Source: Aurelia coerulea
Taxonomy: Eukaryota; Cnidaria; Scyphozoa; Semaeostomeae; Ulmaridae
NCBI GenBank assembly: GCA_039566865.1
Contig: CM076947.1
Location: 24,863,501-24,927,500, forward strand
Direction: 5' to 3'
DNA length: 64,000 bases
Shown: piece by piece, positions 35,620-46,494 of the stretch
Position numbering within the stretch: the stretch's first letter is position 1
Layout: each line of letters starts with the position of its first letter
Translations under genes and position numbers: made by a program
Notes under the pieces: model-generated
Databases searched by the model: none
The model's input: the letters and a program-made list of their open reading frames with translations, nothing else
Told to the model about the DNA's origin: nothing

Positions 35620-36233
35620 AGGGACTCCGTCGCCAAACTGTAAACAAATCTGATAACACCGCACGTGGCCATTGTTCTCCACTGTTTTCTGCAGTTTGTT
35701 TGGTGGCTTCACCCACGCCACCAAAACATGCTCGTTAAAAATCCACTAACATCCAAGCAATCGTAAAAGATATGAATGTTTGGTTTTTTCTCTGTAAAGT
35801 ACAAAGATTTATCTTCAAAATGACGCTTTCATTTCTGAAAAAAACAGGTAAATGTACGTGTGATATTGCCCATAAAATACTGCAAAAGCACCGTTTCAAC
35901 CGAAATTTGGAGACGGAGCCTGTAAAGGGGCTCCGTCGTCAAAATGTAAACAAAACGATGATTTTTGCAGTTTTTTGAAAGGTGATATCACACTGGATTT
36001 TCGTATTTTTTTCAAAATGAAAGTTGCTGTTTGGGCATTAATCATTGTACTTCACTAAGGAACAAACCAAACATTCATATCTTCTGCAATTGCTCGGATA
36101 TAAGTGGATTTTTAACGGTTGCTTTTTGGTGGCTTGGGTGAAGCCACCAAACAAACTGCCGAGAACAATGGATGAGCAATGGATAACACGTGCGAGTTTA
36201 CGGATTTGTTTACTGTTTGACGACGGAGCCCCT
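35620..36233. mobile_element. Two abutting TTAA-flanked MITEs in opposite orientation (GGCTCCGTCG family)
   Basis: Element 1 (35620-35921) and element 2 (35926-36233) each have AGGGRCTCCGTCG-type inverted ends. TTAA flanks occur at 35616-35619 and 36234-36237, and a shared, mutated GTAA at 35922-35925. The interior (GTAAAAGATATGAATGTTTGG; GGTGGCTT) is inverted between the two. A third member, at 51125-51591, carries a SINE. Confidence 0.85.
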
Positions 36234-36249
36234 TTAAAGTAACAAGCTA

Positions 36250-36605
36250 CCAGGCGCGCCAAAATAAACTATCCTCGTTTGGCAGCCCTTTGGCAGGCCA
36301 CAATAGATCGTACACTGGACCGATTTTGAAGATTCGTTACTTCATCTTTAGCAAAAAAGCCTGAATTAGAATCTGGGATTTTTCGCAAATTTTTCTGTTT
36401 TCAGTTTTTAGAGCTAGACGTGAGTTTCTTAAAATTTTCGTTCTCGAAAATACTTAAAACAATCAAAGAACTTCGAACAAATTTTCTAAAGAATCGAATT
36501 GCGGAATGGACAAAGAAAAATCTTTTTTTCGTTGTGATTTGGGATTTAGAAATCGGTTAAGTGTATCGATTAATTGTAGCGATTAATTGTATCATTAATT
36601 GACTC
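36250..36605. mobile_element. Half copy of the GGGTGCGCCAA foldback
   Basis: From TA-CCAGGCGCGCCAAAATAAAC it follows the left arm of 34843-35455 to the ATTAATTG centre and then breaks off. It is separated from TTAA element 2 by about 16 bp. Confidence 0.75.
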
Positions 36606-36692
36606 TGGAGTCTCCAAAATTAAATATGCCCCTCGGGAGGGAGTCAATGGAACTTGAAGGGTACGTTGAAATTGAAAGCTGCATTCTTAAAT

Positions 36693-37864
36693 TCATTTAA
36701 GGTAACTCTGCTTTCCGCTCTAGTGCACAGCGAGATGCCGTTTCGCAAAACCACTCTCCTCAGAAAGCAGTTAATTTCTCCAATATTACTCGGCCTATCG
36801 AAGAGCGGTAAAAAGGATGTTGTTCTGTATAATCTGGGCAATCGAAATATGTATAAATCGCAATGTTTCCGTCAACCCTGGTTTCACAAATCCTAGTTCA
36901 AATCTTTTTGCTAATTTCAGAAAAGTGGATTTATCTCCAAAACTACTCGAAAAATGTTCGATTTTTTTTCGTTCCATCTTTAGCTAGGTCCTTGATCTAC
37001 AACTTTGCCAAGTCTGATTGAAAAAGCTAGGCTAGATTTCCTGCAATCGAGTTTCGTATTTCTGTTTACTTTTCGACAGCGAAATGGAGAAACCTTGGTC
37101 AACAGATTACCATGCTATGAAGCACGCTTGCAAACGCTCAGGCTTGAAATAACTTTCAGAAGTTTTTCCATTGGCAAACAAATGAACGTCATCTTTTGGG
37201 AATACCATACGCAGGTCTCAAAAGACATCCTCAGTGCGCTTGTAAAAGTATCATTTGCATCTATTGATTAAAAATTACTGATTTTTACCAGCAACTTCAC
37301 GAAACAATGCTTTGGGTGTCTTTCGAGACTTTTGTAAGCATTCACTGACTATCAATTTCTTTTAGAGTCCACAATGAGCATAGATTTTAGATCAAGAACA
37401 AATTTTTTTGCAAAAACATTCGTTCGGGCGTTCAAATTGTTCTGCATGGGCTAAACTGTTGACCAACGTTTTTCTCCTTCGATATCGAAAAGTAAACAGA
37501 AATGTAAAAGTCGATTGCAGGAAATCTAGCCTAGCTTTTTCAATCAGACTTGGCAAAGTTGTAGATCAACTACTTAGCTAAAGATGGAGCGAAAAAAAAT
37601 CGAAACTTTTTCGAGTAGTTTTGGAGGTAAATCTACTTTTCTGAAATCAGCAAAAAGATTTGAGCAAGGATTTGCAAAGCCAGGCTTGACGGAAACATTG
37701 CGATTTATACATCTTTCGATTGCCCAGATTATACAGAACAACATCCTTTTTACCGCTTTTCGATAGACCGAATAATATTGGAGAAATTAACTGTTTTCTG
37801 AGGAGAGTGGTTTTGCGAAACGGCATCTCGCTGTGCACTAGAGCGGAAAGCAGAGTTACCTTAA
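36693..37864. repeat. 1.17-kb inverted repeat with arms of about 430 bp
   Basis: Left arm about 36697-37110 and right arm about 37450-37864 are about 90% complementary (GGTAACTCTGCTTTCCGCTC; CAAAACCACTCTCCTCAGAA; AAGCTAGGCTAGATTTCCTG). They surround a roughly 340-bp non-repeated core. A 14-bp direct repeat GCTGCATTCTTAAA flanks the structure (36678-36691 and 37866-37879). Short frames in the arms mirror each other and are not counted as genes. Confidence 0.88.
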
Positions 37865-38099
37865 GGCTGCATTCTTAAAATTAGTATTTTGAAAACATAT
37901 TTTTTTAACGAATTTGTTTGGCTTTTCTTTAATGCTTTGTAAAACACTTGTAAGCATCAGACTGATTATATGGTCGTAGTTACCGTTATCGAAAGGCTGC
38001 CGGACGCTCCTGACTATGAGCGGTCTCGGTTTTGTGTAGTAGTCTCGTTTTGAATAGCGATTTCAGGGACTCATTGGCAATATAAACATAGAGAAAAAG

Positions 38100-38865
38100 A
38101 TGGAAATTTTCAATGCATTCATAAGGAGTGTCTATATGTACAACACATGCCTATGGACAGTCACCAGTAAAATTAGAAACAAAATTGATGCAACCGAAAG
38201 AAAATTATTGAGAAAAGCACTTAACATGGCCAACAAAGATATCGAATGAAAATTTAATGAAATTAACAAAACAAGAAATATGGTCAAAAATCATACAAAA
38301 ATAACGAGTTAGATGGTTTGGACATGCATTACGCCTCCCTGAAAATACACCATGTAAACAGGCAATAAATGAATTCAAAAGAGCAGTAACAGAGACAAGA
38401 GGCCATCCCATCACAACATGGTACGGCTAAGTTTTAAGCGAACTCAAAGATAAATACACCCCGTCTAAGTGCCCCGGTACATTCTACCCCGGTGATTTCC
38501 TCGTTGAAAAAATTTTAGCAAAATAGGTCCTCGAACAAGAAGTGAATCTCCCCGGTATGAAATGCCTCACAATTGAAACCTCGGCTGCAAATTGGCGAAC
38601 CCCGGGGGAGAATTTGGAGAAAATATTTCATCGTAGAGACAGTACCCCGCCAATAATTATGCCGTCCTCGTTGCATAATTGGAACCTCCCGGTGAAAATT
38701 TGACCATATATTGCGGTCACTAGGGACCCCGGTGAATATCTGACCTCTAGACGGGGGTGTATAAATATGTAGATATAAACAAGCTCGAAGAAATCGCAAG
38801 TGACAAAAGTAAATGGAGAGAAGAAAAATCGTTACAAAATTTAGCTAACTGTACTGTAATGTAGT
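38100..38865 (+). mobile_element. RTE-like reverse transcriptase remnant interrupted by a MITE
   Basis: Reading with one frameshift near 38228 and two stops gives the C-terminal end of an RTE-type retrotransposon: FNAFIRSVYMYNTCLW, an ATERKLLRKAL block, RVRWFGHALRLPENTPCKQA, then SELKDK. The frame resumes after the MITE at 38761 with YVDINKLEEIASDKSKW. The sequence ends near two stop codons at about 38860. It is inactive. Confidence 0.85.
38456..38760. mobile_element. 305-bp MITE inserted in the RTE remnant, TSD ATAAAT
   Basis: Ends ACACCCCGTCTA and TAGACGGGGGTGT are inverted. Exact 6-bp repeats ATAAAT lie at 38450-38455 and 38761-38766. Skipping the insert and one ATAAAT restores the reading frame of the host element (K-D-K-Y-V-D). 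GGTGAAWATYTGACC-like blocks recur inside. Confidence 0.92.
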
Positions 38866-39579
38866 AATACGTAAAACAGGTAGAAAAAAATTGGACTCAT
38901 TGTAATCAGTCTAAGTAAACATAGTCGGCAATAAGACTTCATAGTTTCGGCTCCTTTGTCAACACAGCAAAGAAATGCGCCAGTCTCTGGTTCTGGCACC
39001 CGATCGCTGAGTGCGCGCCAAAATCTGTGCCCGATTAAAATAAAACACAAAACAGTCTCGTGGAAGGTTGGCGAAGCTGCCAGAGCAGAAGATCTCCAAA
39101 GATTTAGCAAAGAAGAAGAATTGCATCAGTTGCTTTTAAGGTGCAATTTTGTCCAATGACAGCGACTTATTCAAAGTGAAATAAAAAGAAAACTGGTCCT
39201 GGCCCTACGATCTAAGTTTGTGGAACAAAATTTCAGGATACAACAAATATGGTGGACAAGGTAGGATATCTGGGAAAATTTGCAAAATATTTGTGAATTC
39301 CTTTTATTTTGCTCAATGATTTCGTCCAATAGTAACTCAGTCCCTCCCCTTGGGCATTCACACACTAGCCTTTTAAAGATTTGATGCCTATGTTTCAGTA
39401 AGATCCATTTATACAATGTTCGAACGATTTGCAAGCTATTTTTTGATTCACCGGTATGGGGTAAAAGGTCTCCATCCCGTCCTTCTTCAAAGATAGCCTC
39501 TATCTGTCTGTCTGTCCTGTCTTTCCGGTATCAGTAAGACCATAGTGTAAGACCATATTTCCGTAATCCTGTGCATATA

Positions 39580-40396
39580 AAGGGTGTCCTAAAAGAAATG
39601 TTCGACGTTTCATTAAATATTACAAAATAACGAAATACTGGACGGGCTCCATGAAAAGATGACCATATTGCTGAGATTTTGAATTAATTTTAGACACCAG
39701 AAGCTAGCAAATCGGCTAAATATTCATGGAGTTACGAGCTTTCGAAATTCAGCTTTGCACGAAAGCTGAAACCAGACGCCCATAAATTGCATATTTCGTG
39801 AAAGTAGAATCTTTATAACATTGAATCAAGGTTATGGATGCTTGGAGGAATCCTGTTGAGCACAATTTGGAATGGCCCCGTCTCTCATCGATTAAGTTTC
39901 CATTCCATGTTTTTGGATACTTGCATTGTTAAGTAAGTTTTGGAGACGGTTACAAGAATTCAGGGACGCCGGACGGGGCACTTTTTTAGGGGGGCAAAAC
40001 TGAAAATCTGAGGGCAAAACAATAGGAAAATAACATATTTAGGCCATTTTCGAGAGGGCAGGAGGGGCGGTTGCCCCCCGCGCCCCCCCTCTCCGGCGTT
40101 ACTGCAAGAATTAGATAACTTTGGAAGTCCTATTTGGTTTGCTCTGATATCGACGAGAGGTAAAACATTGGACAGTCTGGAAAACAAGTCAGTTAGGGGC
40201 GTCTGGTTTCATCTTTCGCACAAACTTGAACTTGAAAAGCTTGTAGCAACGTGAATTCTTAGCAGATTCACAAGATTCTGGCGTCTAAAATTGATTTAAA
40301 ATCTTAGGAACAGGGCTATGTAGTCAGGAGCCTGTAGATTTTATCGTTATTTTTGACATTTAATCAAACGTCGAACAATTTTTCTGGGACACCCTG
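39580..40396. mobile_element. Mariner-like foldback carrying a nested hAT MITE
   Basis: TA-AAGGGTGTCC at the left (39578-39579 TA) and GGGACACCCTG-TA at the right (40397-40398) bound arms that pair (CGACGTTTCATTAAAT against ATTTAATCAAACGTCG; TTTTAGACACCAGAA against TTCTGGCGTCTAAAA). The loop is interrupted by the element at 39961-40104. Confidence 0.85.
39961..40104. mobile_element. 144-bp hAT MITE with TSD CAAGAATT
   Basis: CAGGGACGCCGG at the left and CCGGCGTTACTG at the right (complement CAGTAACGCCGG) are the ends. Perfect 8-bp repeats CAAGAATT lie at 39953-39960 and 40105-40112. G/C-rich blocks lie just inside the right end. Confidence 0.93.
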
Positions 40397-40798
40397 TAGA
40401 CCAAAATGGCGTATGACCATAGATGCAGATTGCAAGCCGGCAAACTTCTTAGTATTGTATCGTCTAGATAGTGGCTTTGTTTTGAATGCCAACCTTTCAT
40501 TTTATCCTTCCTTCCCTTTGGTTTTAGATTCCTAATCTGTGACCCATGAACCACATATTGAGAATGCAAACACAGAAACACGGAAATTGGTCTTTGATCT
40601 CATAAGTTTTTGATCAGCTTTCTAATCTTGTCAAGTTCGTCTTCTATTTTAAGCAACCATTTTCTAAGCTCAAAAAGTCAAGTACTCTTTGCACTTTAGT
40701 GTGGTTTTGTACTGCTCCATTATTGTATTTTCCTGAATACAGTGGCGTGGCCACGGGTGGGGATGGGAGTCATGGGAGAACTAGGAAACCAATGTTAA

Positions 40799-41616
40799 AG
40801 GACAAGTCCTGGGTGGTATGATTGATGATAAAATACAAGATAATACTGCTATGAATGATGTATGATACTTTTTTCCATTATTTTTCGCCTTCTCCTTGTG
40901 AATTTACGTATTCAAATAAGCAATTTGAGCGAAGTGACGTCATATCGCGCAAACGAAAACGAAGCTGTGTGATTGTTTTTCGCCTCTTTATCGTTGCAAG
41001 CCTCTTTATCGTGTTCTTGCGCCATTTTCAATGCATGAGTACACGATAAAGAGGCTAGCAGCGATTAAGAGCCGATAAAACAATCACACTGCCTAGTTTT
41101 CGTTTGTGCGATATTACGTCACTTCGCTCAAATTGCTTATTTGAATCCCGGGGGGGGGGGGGTACTCATATATTTTTCAGTACGGGGACGTGCCGCCGAA
41201 CAGGGTATCATTTTCAGGATTCCTACTCCGGGACCGGGTATCACTTTTGTATGGTCGGCTCCATGACAGGGTCCAAATTTTGTATAATTGACTACGTATC
41301 GTCGTTGTACGCCATATGCACTCCGCGAATATGATTTAAATCGTTTGGATGGCAACATTTCCGCATTTTCTGATAGATTTCTATCAAATTTCTATCAAAT
41401 TTCCAGGGCAGGCTACAATTTTGTATGAAGAAACCCAAGAATAGGGTATTTTTTTAAAAGTTTTACTCCGGGACAGGGTATCATTTTCGGGAATTTTACT
41501 CCGGGACAGGGTGCCTTTGGAGAAGGCAAAAAATAGTGGAATAAAGTACCATACATCATTCATAGCAGTATTATCTCGTATTTTATCATCAATCATACCA
41601 ACCCTGGACTTGTCCT
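40799..41616. mobile_element. TTAA-flanked MITE (AGGACAAGTCC) with nested inserts
   Basis: TTAA at 40795-40798 and 41617-41620 flanks ends AGGACAAGTCCTGGGTGG and its complement. Pairing continues for about 110 bp (ATTGATGATAAAATACAAGA; ACTGCTATGAATGATGTATG). The middle is filled by the inverted repeat at 40911-41145 and by GC-rich sequence (41146-41510) with three copies of a CTCCGGGACMGGGTATCA unit. Confidence 0.82.
40911..41145. mobile_element. 235-bp foldback inside the AGGACAAGTCC MITE
   Basis: TTCAAATAAGCAATTTGAGC at the left and GCTCAAATTGCTTATTTGAA at the right are exact complements. The arms continue through CGAAGTGACGT and CAATCACAC. The target duplication is unclear because the right side abuts a G-run. 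Confidence 0.85.
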
Positions 41617-43564
41617 TTAAAGGTAAGATGCAGCATTGGCACGTGAGGATGAATGATCCGATCTCAAGGAGGAAGGTGTTGTTCCTTGGGAATGATTGGC
41701 TGGACAAGCAGGCTACAAATTATCAACTGTGACAAAAACGTCAACACTAATAGGGAATAACTCCACAGGGAGGAGTGCTACTGATCATCCCCACTGCTTT
41801 TATAGACCTCAATGGAGGAGATTTTATGACCTCACAGCGTGTACACAGTGGAGCAATTTTTGCAACCGCGCAGCAACTAAAAATAAGCGCGAGGAATGAT
41901 ATCAAATAAGGGTCAACCGCGCCACAACAAAGAGACTGTAATCCAAACCATGGATGACAGTAAAACCCAGACCACGGGGCCCTAGGACGGTAGGACGCTC
42001 TGCCTATATGACTGAATGCTGCGTTGCCTAATCTTCAACAGAGAGTTTACAATTAACAGATCAAAAAATCCCTCTTGTTGGGTGTAATGCAATTGTACAA
42101 AGTAAGCTAGAAAAGAACACTTTGATATGAATTGAAGTAAGAACAACGGCTTGAGCATAGCCCGTTAACAAGCCATCATACAAGGACGTCAATGCCAGCT
42201 AAAACGTCATCTTCTTTATTGCAGACCACAGAGACGTAGGAACCAGGGGGCATTGGGGGCAGGTGGTCCCCATGATTTAGCAATAAGTAAAGAAGTGCCC
42301 TTTTATTTTCAGGAAGTGCCCCTTTGACTAATGAAAAAAGTGGCCTTGATGACGTGTCGTGCCCCTCTAAGTTTGAGTCCCTTTGAGTTTGAGAAATGTC
42401 GTGCCCCTTTTTTAACAACAAACCTTTCGAAGCATGCTTTTACAAGCATATTTGTGTGCGATATCAGCCTTTAGAGGCGTTATACAAATGTAGCAATTCG
42501 CGAAAGTTTATTCCCGCAAAATTTCCCATTTTGTTCTATTCGCGAAAGTAAATTCCAAACATTTCGCGGTCTTTCAAGATCCTTAGTTCCTAGATCCCAG
42601 TGGTCTGGCTCTTACTGTTTGCGAACCGTGCATGTGACGTCCATTCATAACATAACCTCAACTTATGATTAACCCACAAAATATGACATGAAAATTAAAT
42701 AGATTTATGTATTGCATTGTGATAGAAAGAGGAATACGTTTCTGGCCTAGGATTCACGAAGACGTGTTCTATTTTGCCCAGAATGAATCATCTCTTCATA
42801 TTTCTAGTGTTGTTCTGCCAAAGCTCATGGAGATTTTGCAAAGTTGTCGGAGAGGATTCAGAGGTAAGAAAATAACGAAACTTTTTGCTTGGTTTGTTTT
42901 TAAATTAATTTTTAATTCCATCTTGTTTCTGCTCTCAAATTTGCTCTGGAGAATTTCTGATTTGAAAACTGAACTTTAGTAAGTTAATCAAACAAAGGCT
43001 TTGGTTTGTTTTATGTTTGATTGAAGATCTCACCTTTATTGTGAAACGTGATCCGCTTGGGAGTAGAAATATCAAGTGAGTGTGAATATGCAGTCACTTT
43101 TATCAGGGAGTTTTTAGGGGAAAAGCTGTATTACCCTCTACCAGAAAATAAAGAAATTCTACAAGGAATGATTATTTAAAGGTTAAAAAACCTGCTCAGT
43201 CTTGATCATGAGTTGCAAAATGTTGTAAACGGAAAGAATATTACCAATTCAAATACTGGAAAAGGAATTGATATTGTAACCTTGTAACCAGGATCTGTGC
43301 TGTCCAAATTTCTTTAGGGTTGTTCTTCGACGATTTCCCGAGATGAGGGGTCTTTTCGCCAACAAGCAAGTCAGGGGAGAGAGTGTTCTATGAAATGATA
43401 TGGACGAATGTGGTGTACGTTACTATTGAATTGCATCGACCCACCGGGGAAAAATATCTTGTAATGCGGATGCATGAAACCGGTTCTTATGCAAACTTTG
43501 CCCGCAATGCTAAAGATAGTGATTCATCGACCTTTGCATGGTTTGAATGCATTATCCTGTATTA

Positions 43565-43982
43565 CACGTTTTTTCTTATAAGAAACTGGTTTATAAGAAA
43601 CTAGTACTACGATGACCAAAAATTTAAGAAACTCTAGTACTACGCTCAAGAACAGTTAAGAAACTCTAAAACTTTATTTCTGTATGTCTCTCTTATTCTA
43701 TGTCTCTCTAACAAAGGTACATTCGTCTTTTCTTGACTTTTAACTGCAAAATTGGTAAATTTTTGCCTTGATGTGCATGGCTTCTTCTTGATGACAACGT
43801 CAATGCAAAATGGAAGCCCTTTCTCGAGAAGAAGGCTCAACTTCGAACAATACCGCAATTTTAGGCCCAAAAAATAAGAAACTAATTAGGAAACTTTTAC
43901 TACTAAAACACCGAAATTTTCATTCGAAATTAAGAAACTTTTAGTACTAAGTGCTGATCCAAGTTTCTTATAAAAAAACGTG
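43565..43982. mobile_element. TA-target MITE, CACGTTTTTT family, copy 2
   Basis: It matches 24281-24700 almost base for base. It has CACGTTTTTTCTTATAAGAAAC-type ends and TA at 43563-43564 and 43983-43984. The 74-codon minus-strand frame is present at 43646-43870 with three or four differences. Confidence 0.88.
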
Positions 43983-44019
43983 TAGACTTAGTTAAGGTTT
44001 TAAGTCGGTTTAGTCATGG

Positions 44020-44250
44020 CCATGGGGTAGTCATTGGCTTTTGCTCCCCTTGGTGTCGTCCCTGTGGTGGTGTATAGTGATTTGATAAGTACAGTAGAAA
44101 GTAAGATTTATTGTAAATATTTGAAATGAGTAGAAAAAAATTAAAAGTTGGTTTAGTGAAAATGAATTGAATTCAATGCAGTTAAAGATACCACAAGTCG
44201 GTTCAGTGAAAATGAATTGAATTTAATGCATCTAAAGATACCACAGCAAG
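44020..44250. repeat. Dispersed repeat copy plus two-unit tandem repeat
   Basis: 44020-44150 is a diverged copy of 7180-7310. It is followed by two units of about 47-50 bp containing GGTTTAGTGAAAATGAATTG and a GATACCACA end (44157-44246). Confidence 0.6.
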
Positions 44251-44574
44251 ATGAATCTTACTCTGCCGAAACAGTTATAAGTAGGATGCAAGACCACCAC
44301 AATCAATCTAAGCCGCATTGTGGCAAAAAGAGTCTTTCGTTTCAAATATGATACAGTAAATCATTTTCGATTTACCTAGAAAAAGGCATGTTCCATGTTT
44401 GTTGCAGTTCAGTCTCGTGCCCATATTGTTTTAAATAAAACATGTTGTTGTAGTTGCAACTAGGTTAGAAAATATCAGTTTCAGGCGTTTCCACAAACTC
44501 TCAAATGGGTCGAAAGATATTGGGGTTAAAACTTTTCTACTCAAAGACCAGTTTTTAATAAAGGATGGTAGTTC

Positions 44575-44700
44575 CAGTCCTCGCCCTGCACTAGCTGCTA
44601 CGTAGAGTGATAAGAGTCGCCAACTCTCTGTGATTCCAGGCCAAATGACTCACGAACCGTGGTCACATCGAGCGGAAGGACCAGGACGCTGCTTCGAGAA
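44575..44700 (+). repeat. SINE family S2, 5'-truncated copy
   Basis: Starting at the B-box-like GTAGTTCCAGTCC, it aligns with 62831-62932 (CCTGCCCTG, CTACATAGA-like, GTCACCGCTTCTCTGT, TTCCAGG, GTGGTCACATCGA). Confidence 0.65.
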
Positions 44701-45230
44701 ACTTAGCTTTTCAGCGTCCTCAAACTGCCTTCGGATGCTAGTTAGAAATGTAAAGAAAACAAACTCTGGAGACGGAGCATTTGTAGTTAGATTATGAGAT
44801 AAGTTAACCTCAATAGCATCCGCCCATAATTATTGATCATTGACTGGCAGACCACGTATGACGTCATAATAAACGACTGTGGCTTTTCCAACATTATTTG
44901 ATTACCATGCTACCAATATGTTTTTGTAATAGTTCCAAGAGCTGAGCGAGGATCGTTGAATAAAGCCGAATAACCATATGGTCAGATGGAAAGCTTGTGA
45001 TATGACTTCGTTAGAGCTCTTTGGTGGGGAGGAATCTTTGAAATGTGCACCGTTTACTTTACTAGCCCATCATACGGGGAGGTGCACCAGTTTTGGGGTA
45101 GATTTTGGCCAGACAGTTCTTGGAATGGGGTATACTTTTACTGGAAATTTCTGGGATTGGGGACTAGTTTCTTCTAATAATTTTGGTCATGTTCTGTTTT
45201 TGGGTAAAAAAGAAGTAAATGAAAGTAACC

Positions 45231-45374
45231 CGAGGGGTGTATCACTCTTCCGAGATGGCGTATGAGATTTTTTTAAACAAAAGGATTTTTAGGGATTTTT
45301 TGCGGATTTTTCTTGAAAACGAAGGGATTTCTGCCAAAGGTGTACGAGATTATTACAGAGTGATATGCCCCTCG
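45231..45374. mobile_element. 144-bp MITE with 8-bp target duplication AAGTAACC
   Basis: CGAGGGGTGTATCACTCT opens it, and the complement of CGAGGGGCATATCACTCT closes it. Exact repeats AAGTAACC lie at 45223-45230 and 45375-45382. The duplication length fits hAT or Mutator-like elements; the CGAGGGG ends are not canonical hAT. Confidence 0.88.
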
Positions 45375-46494
45375 AAGTAACCGGTGCACATGCTTCACAC
45401 GCTGATTCGAAAGCTGAAATCATCATGGGAGCTGGTCCACTTTTCGAGCCCCTTTTGCAAACGCTTCCAGAAGCAGCTTTCAAGCAAAGCTGGCCACAAC
45501 TTTGAAACAGTATACTAATTTTAGTGAAATAAATGGTCACTTCTACGTGCTATGGTTTTGGAAATGATAGAGGATCCATAGCAGGACATTTGATAAAGCT
45601 CTTATGACTTGACAGAGTTCATATTTAGAAATCCACGCCCACTCACGATCCTTTGCAGGCCTAAAGTGAACTCTTATAAGTTGTTTCAATTTTCTTTCAG
45701 TTTGCTGGCTAATTTTTCTCAGCTTTTTTGCATCCATCCATCATGTGGCTCTGTGGCTCAAATTATGGTTTTTTTATAACAGATGAATTATTGGAATTTG
45801 ATGATATAGGATGTTTTTGATCTTGAATTTATTTTGAAATAAATGACGTTGACGCATGATTTCATCCAAGAAATTATGATTGAACCTCAAAACAATTATT
45901 TGCCTGCCTCAAACGTTTACCTAATTACATTCATGATTTGATTTTAAGACATTGGCAGCCCGCTTTTTATATTGTTTGCGACCGCATTTATATCATGTTA
46001 CCTAATCTCAGCCCGTGTTAAAGAGCCATTGTCACCCAGGGTCCTTTGCGGGTACGCTGAAATTTCAGACAGTCTGAAAATCAAATCTGGCCAAAAGGGA
46101 AGCCATAGATCCAATTTGCAGCAGTGTAAGTGATAGAAAATTTTTATTTTAGTTGAAATGTTGTCTGTTCAACTATAGACTTGCCCCAAGTCGATCTCTT
46201 CCGTCTGTCTACCGTTCCCTTTTTACGGTAGTTCCTGGATCCGCCATTTCATGGATCTACCATTCCAACATTCCGTCAAGAGAGCTCGATCGTGCTTTGA
46301 CCTACAAAAACCCAAATACAGTTGTCCTTATTCGCTGTACTGGCACAGTTGCACTGCCCTTTGCTGCTATCAACTGTGGAGAGATCTAAACTCTATTAAA
46401 TGCGATGTTTAATGTTAGATTTATTTGGAAAACATAATTTAGTTCACAGTTGCTCTAAGATGTCTGAAATTCAAAGCACAAGCTTACAACGAAA

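Noticed and set aside
36654..36896. 80-codon frame and its mirror at 37647-37838
   Set aside because: Mirrored by the inverted repeat, so the similarity of the two frames is not evidence for a gene.
46153..46389. 78-codon frame (MKCCLFNYRLAPSRS...)
   Set aside because: No family match, no flanking exon of fitting phase, and it lies in repeat-rich intergenic DNA.
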